Below, one piece after another: positions 40,201-51,400 of a stretch of DNA of 64,000 nucleotides. The position numbers were made by a program, and so were the translations under genes. Position 1 is the first letter of the stretch, and each line of letters starts with the position of its first letter. The DNA comes from Argopecten irradians (taxonomy: Eukaryota > Mollusca > Bivalvia > Pectinida > Pectinidae), in the NCBI RefSeq assembly GCF_041381155.1, contig NC_091138.1:18043255-18107254 (forward strand), given 5' to 3'. The notes beneath the pieces are model-generated. The model was not told the origin of the DNA. It searched no databases and saw only the letters and a program-made list of their open reading frames with translations.

Positions 40201-43200
40201 GTAAGGGTAGAGTTTTACTAATTTATAAATTATCAATAAAGCATATTACAAACTTGTTTTTGAAAAACAATGTCATTCATTATTAGTCTGGAAAAATCTT
40301 ACTATAATGCTAGAGTTCAAAATATACCTACCAATTCTACAGGCAGCACCTTACGAGTGTACACTCTCATCTTGCCGCGGAATGTCTTGTTGACAATACT
40401 ACTGCTGAGCTTCCTTGTACCATTCAAGGCAGAGTGTAAAGCATTTAGGAACCAGGACATGAAATCCAGTGAATCACCTGTCCGAAAAAACTTAACCAGT
40501 CAACTTTATCAACCAGGCAGGGATGAGAAAGGTCTAACCTTTACTTGGTACAATGAATAAAATACGCAAAACATTTTGAATCCCATTCAAAATTTGTAAT
40601 TACAGACAGATACAAGCACCTTGCCGTCTAGTATTGTTGAAGGGAGATAACTCTGTCAACAAATTTGACATACATCATAACAATACAGGTGTGACATACA
40701 GCATAACAATGCATGTACTAACTAACAATACATGTATTAAGTAACAATACATGTATTATCTACAATGTAATAGCTACTTAAAGAAAAGCAATTTAAGATT
40801 TTTATTTATCACATACAGCAACTACTTTTTGTAACAATATACATAAGACTTTTATTTTGATTCAAATCATTGACATCATAAAGTAACATCACAATCTTGC
40901 AAAAATTGAATCTATGGTAGAAGGGGTCGTTTACATTAATGATGATCTTATAATGAAATTTTATATTTTCCATGGTGTAGTTTTAATTCCATGCCTTATT
41001 TTAAAACAATGACCTTCATTACATACCTTGCTCAGTGATCTGAAACTTCTTCTTGCTACACAAGACTACAGACTGCAACATCTCATGAGGACTGACGTGA
41101 GCCTTGAAGTTTCGAGGATTCCACAATTTCCTGATCAATTCCCCAAAGCGTTGAACGATAAGAAACATTTGATCACCAGGAGGCCGTTTGATCTTTTTGT
41201 AGTTCTGTTCCTGGAGGAAGTAGTTCCTTAGTGGTGATACATGGGACAGGGCCTGGAGAGGAGGAACCAACAAGTTAAACTTTTATAGTCCATCAACCTA
41301 TGCGCTGAAATTGTACCTTTTAAACAAATCTCAGGAAATCAAAATTGGTCAAAGAAGAAACATATCAAAATATTAATAGACAATGAAACACATTTATGAT
41401 ACCTGTGGTTTAGTTATTAAGATTATTTATTAGATTTAATCAACAGATTGAAAGTGTAGAGGCTTGAGATATATAATGACAATCCTAAATATTCCATGGG
41501 TTACTATCACTGTTGTTATATCCACTCAATACTCAGTATGGCTATGAATTTGGGCATTGCTTTCTGTAATTGTCAAAGGAAGTCTCTGTAGGTCTTTGAT
41601 TCGTCAGTGATGTCTTCAGTTTCACTGTGACATAGACATTGGGTTAACAATGACGAGAGATAGTAACTCCAGTTTTTATCTGTCTCATTAATGAACCCAA
41701 TTCAGATAGTACTTACTTGTAAAATGACATTGCAGTAATCATTGGCTTTAATGTTGTTGAGACCAACAATACCTAATAAAGACAAACAGGAGTGATACAA
41801 CCAGTAACAGTTTTAATTTTAGACATGCCAAGGTGTAAGGTGATTTCTGACTGAACTACTGTAATTTGTGAAAATTTACATGGAGGGAAAATTTTAGCTT
41901 AATTACAGGATTAATGGATTTGTTAATGTGAAAAGTCTCTCTGTGAATAATATTTAATACTGTACATAAAATTACTGGTATGTTGCAAAATATTAACAGT
42001 AGTATTTATCGTTAACATTATAACATTGCAAAATATTACTATATTACTGTGTTGATATGTGTACTAATCCTACTGTTCAGCAATCCCTTTGTTGATATAA
42101 ACCATGTCTTGAATCAGAGAAGATCACTTTACCTGGGTTATATGTTGTCCCATCATAAGCACGAGATAACTTGTTTGTAAAGTCCAGCTTCTTAATGTGG
42201 TCTAATGCAAAAGTGGGGTTTAACACATACTAAAATAAAACAGGAAAAGATCAACTTCTCTGGAAACATACAATCTAATTAATCCAAACCAAACATCAAA
42301 GGTTTTCTTTACTATAGCTATAAAGTTTATTGTCACCACCAATTTGATGATCAAATCTCAATTTAAATTTCAAAGATCTAAAACTATGATAAATCTGTTT
42401 TAATTCGCATAGAGTGTATTTCATTTCTGATTAAGGACATAGACATCAGTGTATTTGAAAGCTTTTATATGAAGAGAAGCATTATAACTGTTTAGGAACT
42501 GTGTCAGGAACATCAATTTGGACAAACTTTTGTCATTATTTCTCATGCATCCAAAGCTTTATACTAATCTTTTACTGGTATGCTCATAATAAAGTGATTT
42601 TGCTTCTCCTTTGAGAAACGTTATAACCATGATTTATCGGATAAACTTACAATGATGTCCTCAAGAGATGAGTCTATGATCTCGTAGTTGTCAGGGAGAC
42701 AGTAGAACTTGTGTGTGAGAAGGTTGAGGAACACATGATGGCTGTCCTGTACACTGTGTGTGTAGGCGTGGGACATTTTACCTCGACCTACAACAGGCAA
42801 ACATTTATACAGTGATTTAAAAATCCTCTTGAAAAAGATAAAAGATGCTGCACCGCCGACAGAGCATAAATGATATTCATCATTTGAACAAAAATTGGTG
42901 TTTAATTGTGTATATATATGTCCAATTAACTTAAAAAATAATATTTATATATATAATATTTTGCCTTTGGTGCAAGCGCAATCAGTACTTCATTCCATAT
43001 AGGATATAGTGCCATGGAATTTTTTCGGGATGCAATGAATTATTTTTCATATTTTTAACTTGAAGTCAAATTAAAAGCTCAAATTTTTCAGTGGGGGTAA
43101 CGGTGTAAAGTAAGTAACTTTTGTAACTGAAGAAAAAAAAAGTTTGCTCCTGTTTTTGATAGTGAAAAAATACCATTTGTCAGCGGTGGAGCATCTTTAA

Positions 43201-45282
43201 AAAGTTGAATGGAAAATTTATAAAAGCAGAAATATAACCATATGAAATTAATCTATTTGGACAAATGTCACTGTATACTTACCTTGAAAGTATTTCCCAC
43301 ACACCAGACAAGCATACACATTGATATGTGACAATGAAACAGAGCATAATTTCTCAAAATCAAAATCCAACACTGATCTGAAAATGAAAACAAACATTTT
43401 AAATCATTAACTGGTATCCTCTGAATAGAGTTGGCAGTCTGGATTACGCTTATTAACTAGCAGAATTGATCAGTTCAGTTACACTTTACAGCTGCAGTCT
43501 GTGAACATGCAATACATTTATCTTCAAATAATATAAAAACAATAAGAACAAATTCAGACAATGTAATTTCTTATCTGTATAGATTGTTCATTCATACTGA
43601 CAACGAAGGAATGAACTATAATGCAATATCAACCAATCTTACTCTATCATTTTCAACATCATCTTGAATATCACTTGAATCATTTGATACAGATCCAACA
43701 AATGGTAGTGGTTTTTTTTTATCTAGTTATTTTATTGTATCATTAAAATAATAACCAATATAACATCATGTACTTTAACAGGGAAAATGACAGAACTTAA
43801 AAAAGATTAATCAGATCATCACCTGTTGATGGTATCCAAATAAGGGCAAGAACGACTTCTGTCAACTTTTGGATCCTGGATGGGTTCTGTATAGAAAAGT
43901 GTAATAGAGACACTGATAAAAGCATTATTTACAAATGAAAAATGAATATATCAAATACATCATAATTATCATATATCTATTGCCAGTGTAATAGGAGAAG
44001 AGACAATGTAGCGGCCAGACCATGATTGGAACCTTGGACATCCAAACACTCAGTCAAATGTTCTATTGCTGAGCTACCTGGTCACCGATAATCGTCCCAG
44101 TCCAATCCCGCTACACTCCTCCCTCCTTCTTCAAAGTCTTTGCCCTCAAAGACATACAAGACTCTTATACCATCGCCCCGGTATTTTAGTTGGGCTCCAA
44201 GTTTGTAATAGAAAATAAAGTGGTCAGGCCGAGATTCAAACCCAGGACCTCCGAACATAGGCTGAATGCTCTTAAGATGAACTATCTGGTCAACAATGAT
44301 CAACCCAGTCCAATCCCACTACAACAGTATTACACAAGAGAAAGGTCTAAAAACTATCATAAAAACATCATTATAATTTTATTTGTATTTTGGATCACTA
44401 GAGGAAATCGACAAAGAAAATAGTTTAGTCATTGACTACATGTACATCTAATTTTATTTATCATTGACGAAACATTTTTGATATATTGCTAAATACTAAA
44501 TAAAAGCCTGAGGGTTAATGTTCATAATATAAGAGGGAAATATGTATGAAAAACAATTATAGTTTACCAATTTCATCATCATAATCAAAGTCATCTGGAA
44601 CACTGGGTGTAGGCAACACAGGTTCTGGCTTCTTAACCGTCTTTGATTTCTTGTCTGATGACTTTTCTTTTCTAGATGAATGTGATTTCGAAGAACCAGA
44701 CTTATGTTTACTGGGGCTTGATCGCTTTTCATCTTTTACGCGCTCTGGTTCCAAGTTCTTGGATTTTTGCTTGTCATCATGTGTTGAGTTTTTGGGTTGA
44801 GGGGCAGGAGATGGGGGTCGCTGTTCAGCTAATTCCTGTTCTTCAGAAAGAAGTTCAGCCTCAGCAATTTCATACAGTTCATCTTGAATCTCTTGCTTGA
44901 CCTGAGGCTGAGATATACTTCTAGATGTTTTGACGGGACTGGTAACTGATTGACCTGGCTCTGTAACTAAATCAACATTTATGTTTTCTTGTGATCTTTT
45001 AAGAATGCTTTTAGGGGCAACATTTCCCGGTTGTGATGCTACAACAACTGAAGATTTTAACATTCCCTTTTTTGATGGGCTAACGTTTGTTTCTTGCACA
45101 GCATCTGTATGCACATCTAGTGACTCCTGACTTGATTCCTTTGATTGAGATACCTTTCCTTTCTTCAGAATAGATCTTATTGGGTTGTCATCATCAAGTT
45201 TGCCCAGATGCGAGCTGTCTCGCTTTCTTTTCAAGATACCTTTGAGCTCGTTTGCGAGCTCATGGCTCTCATTTTCCGCCAT
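34247..45282 (-). CDS. USP39: USP39: tri-snRNP-associated inactive ubiquitin protease (14 exons, 733 aa)
   Basis: Exons: 44568-45282, 43823-43886, 43283-43377, 42651-42787, 42133-42229, 41717-41772, 41027-41252, 40332-40477, 40013-40058, 39514-39737, 38967-39028, 38152-38293, 37630-37716, 34247-34351. All junction phases agree. The order is a charged N-terminal extension (1-240), a UBP-type zinc finger (about 250-345; CPYLDTINRSVLDFDFEKLC, CLVCGKYFQG, SHAYTHSV), then a USP fold (365-700) with GLNNIKAND, WNPRNFKAHVSPHEMLQ and GKWYEMQDLHVTDILPQMI. USP39/Sad1 is needed for U4/U6.U5 tri-snRNP function in pre-mRNA splicing in the nucleus and does not cleave ubiquitin. Here the catalytic Cys position is Asp381 and the His position is Thr662 (human Ser). 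It is longer than the human protein (565 aa) because of the N-terminus. The ATG at 45280-45282 is the first ATG in frame. The gene is divergent with the C2orf68 homologue. Confidence 0.95.
34352..37629. other. last intron of USP39
   Basis: A 3.3-kb intron with no exon-like frames. It holds a diverged two-copy repeat of about 170 bp (roughly 35535-35700 and 35710-35870, sharing ATTCAG(T/C)AAAGGATMA and GAAGKTTGTTT). Around 36350-36530 it holds an old copy of the bivalve-type repeat with 'ATCATGGATTTTxTAGTTGAA' also seen near 63080-63480. Confidence 0.45.
37915..38185. repeat. 32-33-bp minisatellite spanning the exon 12 / intron 12 donor of USP39
   Basis: Read on the minus strand, about nine units run CACATACAGAGTGCATGTTA, then CAAGAAGGTAAG. 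The first unit is the coding end of exon 12 (residues TYRVHVIHK) plus its 5' splice site. The rest lie in the intron and nearly all keep AAGGTAAGCA or AAGGTAAxC. The array therefore arose by duplication of the exon-intron junction itself. Confidence 0.9.
39265..39513. repeat. 39-bp minisatellite abutting the exon 10 donor of USP39
   Basis: About six units, on the + strand ATGAGAACATATCTACATGA then CTTTGCCTATTTCCAGTTT. On the gene strand the array starts at the exon 10 donor (AAG|GTATGTTCTCATA), and each later unit has ATATGTTCTCATA or ATATGTTATCATA at the matching place. The first bases of the intron were thus part of the duplicated unit. Confidence 0.85.
42841..43198. mobile_element. MITE copy 2 (same family as 232-580)
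   Basis: About 358 bp with ends AAAGATGCTGCACCGCCGAC and GTCAGCGGTGGAGCATCTTT, inverted to each other. The interior is collinear with the copies at 232 and 58927. It lies in the USP39 intron between exons 3 and 4. Confidence 0.8.
44008..44322 (-). mobile_element. two tRNA-derived SINE-like units in USP39 intron 1
   Basis: On the minus strand, two related units end in the same tail (GTAGYGGGATTGGACTGGG at their starts). Each has an A-box-like stretch (TAGCTCAGCAATAGAACA; ATAGTTCATCTTAAGAGCA) and a B-box-like stretch (GGTTCCAATC; GGTTTGAATC) at tRNA spacing. Units lie at about 44008-44113 and 44212-44322, with a related linker between them. They do not fold as intact tRNAs, so I call them SINE remnants rather than tRNA genes. 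Confidence 0.5.
44998..45240 (-). other. cluster of four SILK-like motifs in the USP39 N-terminal extension
   Basis: Inside exon 1 the protein has GILK at residues 15-18, SILK at 37-40, GMLK at 73-76 and SILK at 92-95, each followed by basic residues. [GS]-I-L-[RK] is the known SILK docking motif for protein phosphatase 1. I found no clear RVxF partner motif in the protein. Confidence 0.6.
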
Positions 45283-45493
45283 AGTTTCATGCACGTTCAC
45301 AAAACGTCACGCACTGTACACAGCTGCATCTAGGTCACTAATACGTTTTACCGGCAAGGAAATATTTGACTTAAGCGTTAAAGTGATATTGACACCTAAT
45401 CGAAGTACACAAAACATAATGACGTATTTCACATAAACATTTAAGGTGAATTTACTTTTGCCGAGGTTTTGCCGGCAGCATCTTCTCTGAAAA
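45283..45493. promoter_or_regulatory. probable bidirectional promoter of USP39 and the C2orf68 homologue
   Basis: Only 211 bp separate the two ATGs, which face away from each other. The interval lacks an obvious TATA box. It has two CRE-half-site-like sequences (AAACGTCACGC near 45302 and ATGACGTATT near 45418) and is locally less AT-rich at both ends. It must contain both 5' UTRs and start sites. Head-to-head arrangement of these two genes is also what I recall for human 2p11.2. Confidence 0.65.
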
Positions 45494-48400
45494 ATGTCTG
45501 GAACGCCGGTCTCCAGAATTGATATGAAACATGGTTTCATGAAAAGCATTATAAGGAACCAAGAGGACAGGTATGGCGTGTTATTCATAACTCAGGAAAT
45601 ATGTTGATGCATACAGTACATAAATAGCAAGCTGTCAGTTGGAGACGAAGACGCTCCATCACTGCAGTCTCGTCGGAGAGACATCTATCAAACGTCCGAA
45701 AATAAAAGAGTCTCGAGGAGGAATCTCAATAGGAGAGACATCTATCAAACGTCCCGAAGAGGAACCTCAATAGGGATTAGTCTCACTGTTACTTTGTTTC
45801 AGCATCCTTTAAATCTTTAAAATCCATCACACTTTCATCGCTAAAATAAAACAAAAACAAAACAAAACGATCAACTTGCATAACCTTCACCAGTTTAAGT
45901 AGGCAAGAATATTAAATGTCCAATACCATGATGTCATCACGTTGCAGCAAAAGAAAGAATGTGAATATAGTGCGGTAGGTTATAATATCGATGATATATG
46001 TATAGGTGTAACAGTAATCCCTATTGAGATTCCTCCTCTAGACTCTTTTATATTCGGACGTCTGATAGATGTCTCTCGTCGGAATCCCTACTCGAGCCTT
46101 CTAAACTTTATTCTGGAAAATCAAGTCAGGTTGACCTACCTCTTGTAAGGGTCTATTACAGAAATAATCCAACTGCAGTGGTTCCCATACTGGCACACAT
46201 CGATAGTGGAGATATTTTTCTCTCAAAACGCACATATATTATGAAGTGACATGTATTGAAAACAAAGAACCATCTCATTTTGCAAACGATGTCTTGTTCT
46301 ATCGCTACTTTGAGCAGCCATTTTGAAAGTCCCTCGCTGTCACATGACCACTATAGTGCGTTCCAGATAATGCCTATTACACTGAATGGAATAAGGTTAT
46401 ACAGGTAATGAATTTTATTGAAACAGACTATAGCGGTCACATGACAGAGAGGGACTTTCAAAATGGCTGTTCAAAGTAGCGATGGAACATACCATGTTTA
46501 CAATACAGGTTTTAGCGAGGAATCGTAACAGCATTGGTCTTGTTAAGAATGCAGGAAACATGGATTGTATTTTGAAGCCCAATTCTACGGTTACTCTAAA
46601 GGGATACATAGATCAGCGAAGTGCTTATCCGACTACTTGCGCTATCATTCAGCCTACGGAACGTTCTAAACTGTCGAAGGATATAGACGTTACGCCTACT
46701 GTATTCTCCTACGATTGTGATAACACACAACCGCTAGATATCCAGCTTTCAAATTTAACCACAAGGACATTTGTAATTCCTCCTAAGGCCGTTTTGTGTG
46801 AAATACAGCCGGTGGTTGTACAAGAGTTGCCTAAATCTGATGACGAGATGGGAATACTTCAGTCGTTTATGGACAAGATAGACTTTTCAAATTCAGCTGT
46901 TACCGAAGATGAATTGCGTATTGGAAAGAAACTCATTAAGGACTACGAGGATATATTCTCACATGGGGACACTGATCTTGGATGTACTGGTCTCGTGAAA
47001 CATCGAATCGATTTGACGGATGCAGTTGCTTTTAAACAACGTCACAGGAGGATACCGCCTTCTATGTACGATGAAGTCAAGACTCATCTTCAACAATTGC
47101 TATCTGCAGGAGTCATTAAGCCATCACACAGTCCTTGGTCTTCGAACGTTGTTTTGGTAAGAAAGAAAGACGGATCATTGAGAATGTGTGTAGATTTCCG
47201 TCAGTTGAATCAGAGAACCATACGGGATTCATATGCTTTACCACGAGTGGAGGATATTCTGGATTGTTTAGCTGGATCGCATTACTTTACCGTGTTGGAT
47301 TTAAAATCGGGTTATCATCAGATCGAGCTTGAGGATGAACACAAGGAGCGTACTGCGTTTTCTGTTGGCCCATTAGGATTTTACGAGTTTACAAGGATGC
47401 CATTTGGACTTACAAATGCTCCTGCGACGTTTCAGCGCTTAATGGAACGATGTATGGGAGACCTACACCTTGCCATTTGTTTGATATATCTTGATGATTT
47501 AATTATCTTCTCAAGGACCTATGATGAGCATTTGGAGAGGTTAGGAAAGGTTTTTCAGAGATTACGAGACAACGGATTGAAACTTGCATCTAAGAAATGT
47601 CAGTTCTTCATTAACAGAGTTGCCTACGTGGGACATATTGTTACACCTGATGGAATTGAGGCTGACCCAAAGAAGATTGAGAAGGTACGAGATTGGCCGA
47701 CACCAACTAATCCTGAGGAATTACGTCAGTTTTTAGGGTTCGCGGGATATTACAGAAAGTTCGTAAAGGATTTTGCAAAGATTGCGCGGCCTTTAACCAA
47801 CTTATTGCCACCAACAAGAGATAAGAAGAAAAAGGGTAGAGTGAAGTCCGATGTGGGTACCGTTAAATGGATGTGGACGTCTGAACAGGCTACTGCATTT
47901 CAGAGTCTGAAGGATGCACTGTGCAACCCACCTGTCCTTGGTTATGCTAATTACAGCCGGCCGTTTGAGCTGCACACGGATGCGAGTACCCAGGGACTAG
48001 GAGCTGTTCTTTATCAAGAGCAGGATGGACATTTGAGACCTATTTGCTACGCCAGCCGAGGATTAGGTAAATCGGAAAGGAATTACCCAGCTCATAAACT
48101 GGAGTTCTTGGCGTTGAAATGGGCTATTACGGAGAAGTTTCATGATCATTTATATGGACAGAAATTTACAGTTTTAACGGACAACAACCCTTTGACCTAC
48201 GTCCTATCTAAGGCTAAGCTGGATGCGACGGGGCATAGATGGCTGTCCGCTTTATCAGCATACAACTTCGAGATAAAGTATCGACCAGGAAGGAACAATG
48301 CCGATGCGGATGCTTTGTCACGACTTCCGGGATGTAGCATTTCGGCAGAGTCTGTGCAAGCAGTGTGTAAGGGAGCAGTTACCTGTAGTGGACCCTTGGT

Positions 48401-51400
48401 AGAATGTTTGAGTTTGTCAGCAGAGGCATTGGATACATTTGAAGTTGAAGACGAATATGGTTTCCGCACGATGACAGCACGTGAATGGAGAAAGTTACAG
48501 GCAGATGATGATGTCATTGGGGAATGGTTGCCAGTCATAAGGCAGAACCTGAAGCCGTCACGAAAGAGGTTATCTGCTATTCCAGAGAGCGCCACCCTTA
48601 AGAGATGCTGGGATAGCTGGAAATTGAAACGTGGTGTGCTGTATAGACACATGTCTGATGACGAGGGCGAAGTAGACCAACTTGTACTGCCGGCTTCCAT
48701 GCGCGAGCAAGTGTTGACGTCGTTACATAATGATACGGGCCACCCAGGACGCGATAGAACGTTATCATTGCTGCGGGATAGATTTTTTTGGCCTGGCATG
48801 ACCAAAGACGTGGAGAAGTGGCTAAAGGAATGTCAAAGATGTCTCTTCAGGAAGTCTAAGATTGATGTCAAGGCACCGTTGGTAAGCATTGTCACCACCC
48901 AGCCCATGGACTTGGTGTGTATGGATTTCTTGAAATTGGAAGTTTCCAAAGGCGGGTTCCAGGATGTGTTGGTAATTACTGATCACTTCACGCGGTACGC
49001 TAAAGCGATACCTACCCGTAGCCAGTCTGCTAAAGCGACTGCTGAGGCGCTTCAAGGATTTATTTGAGCATTACGGAATTCCACGGAGGTTACATTCCGA
49101 CCAAGGCGCTAACTTTGAGGGGAAGGTAATCGAGAGCTTATGTGACACACTACACATCGCCAAATCAAGGACGACGCCATACCACCCTAGTGGGAATGGG
49201 ATGTGTGAGCGATTTAATCGGACCCTTATTGACATGTTGGGAACACTGGAGCCTCATCAAAAAAAGGATTGGAAAAGCTACGTAGGATCTCTAACGTTAG
49301 CTTATAACTGCACAAGGCACAAGACTACTGGATATTCGCCATTCCATCTAATGTTCGGACGACAACCGCGTTTACCAGTTGATCTTTTGTGTGGATTTGT
49401 TGAGGAACCTACTTCACGTTCTTTACCGGATTATATTAAGAATTTAAGGAACAGGATGTCTCATTCGTTTAGCTTGGCAAGTAAGAAGGCTCGGGAATCG
49501 CAGAGTCGACAGAAGGCAGACTACGATCTTCGTAGTAGGGAAGCCGTTTTGGAACCGGGAGACCGAGTTCTTGTCAAAGTACTGGCCTTTGAGGGACGAC
49601 ATAAGCTAGCGGATCGATGGGAACCTGACGTGTACATCGTAAAGAGTCAGCCCAATGGAGACATTCCTGTATACACAATACAGAGGGAAGACGGGAAGGG
49701 GAAATCAAAAACCCTCCATCGGAACCATCTACTTCCCATTGGAGCGATACCTGTGGAAATAGATAAGGAACCACTTCCTGAACTTCCACCTCGACCAGTT
49801 CCACGTATAAGGAGGTCGAGGCTGGAACGTGAACCACTTCGGAAGGAATCTGTGGCGGAACTCGTCGAACCACTGTCCGGGAACGATAGTAGCGACAGTT
49901 CCGATGAGGATGTTGTGGGCATGGATATTAATTCCGGTGTTCAGCGGCCACCCACGCAGGATAGTATCCGGTCGAGCAATGACACGGTACATATTCCTGG
50001 ACCTCGCACTGGTTTCGTTGATGTGGAAACGTCGGAATCTGAACCGGAGAATGCAGCTGCTGATGCAGTACAGGGAAATGTTAATTTGCCTGAACCGGAG
50101 ATTCTAGTGCCAAGGAGATCGACAAGGAACAGACGACCGCCTAATTGGATGACCTCTGGCGAGTTTGTATGTTCACAGCAACCTGTTGAAACGGTGCCGG
50201 ACTGGAAAATGAAGGCTTTATTTCTGGTGGACATGGTATCTTCAGCGTCCTTTCGGGATATGCCTTCGGCTGCTCAACAGGCAATGCTAAAAATTTTAAG
50301 CACTTAGTTTTTTTTTTCTTTTGTCATTGGATACTTGTAACCATGTTGTAATGTTATTTTGGAAACCCTTGCGGAAGATGAGGGCATCTTCTTTACGAGC
50401 GGGGGAGTACGGGATGAATTTTGTGGCTGAAATTAAGATTTTTGTTGTATATTCTTTTATCGTATTGTAATTTCATTTATTTTGTTTATAGTTTGTCCTT
50501 GACATATAGATGGGGACAGCTTCCATCTAAGGAGGGGAGAATGTAGTAGTGTTATTTTACTACTTTTATTTTGTATACGTTATATTTTAGTGCGCGTTCG
50601 CGTATGGTCCGTGTAGCGATAGTCGCGGGTCGCGGATACGCAATGCGACAAGATCGTTGGCGCGCGCGCGGAAAAGGCACGTGTAAGTGAGAGCGATGAG
50701 TTATGTGAATGTGACGTAATGTGTATGTCAATCATATTTGTGTCCTTATATGGTATTAGTCTATTGTCTACGTCGAGTGAATGTTGGGTAGTTTATCTGG
50801 GGTATTGGTCACTTGGGGTTTGGATGACCAAGAGGCAACATCGATCTCTAGTAGATGAACGATTGCAGACTCATAGGAAATTAGCCCAATACATAATTGT
50901 AAGTACCTGTATGTAGTTTAAATATATCATAATATAATATAATATCTATTTAATATATTTGATTATGGTAATCGTTTATTTAAAAGTAACTTATCATTTT
51001 TGGAATTTCGATAAATTTTAATATCGGGCATAATTATTCAGACGGAGAGTGATTTCGATGGTATTCGTATTGTTTTAATTAATTGTATTGTTTTATTATT
51101 TTAACAGTATAAAACGAGTGGTTTGAGCTCGTCGGACGACGGTCCGGTGAAACCCTCTTCACACTGAAGAGGTGGGTATTTTTATATATGCTATAGTTAT
51201 GTAATAGTTGCCATCTATACATATAGATGTTGTTAATTGCTATTATATATGTTCTGATAACGAACTGGTTAACTATCCGTTAGAACATGTAAAGTAATAT
51301 TGAACATATGAGTATAGCCGTATAATTGTATGTATATAGATAACTGTATATTAAATGGTAATATGATGTAATTCATGTTACAGGGTATTATTTTAATGAA

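Noticed and set aside
44008-44322. True tRNA genes
   Set aside because: A- and B-box-like sequences are present but the arms do not pair into cloverleaves; better explained as SINE.
48197-48805. 202-codon minus-strand frame and other antisense frames within 48197-50234
   Set aside because: Shadows of the retrotransposon pol region; no domain is recognisable in them.
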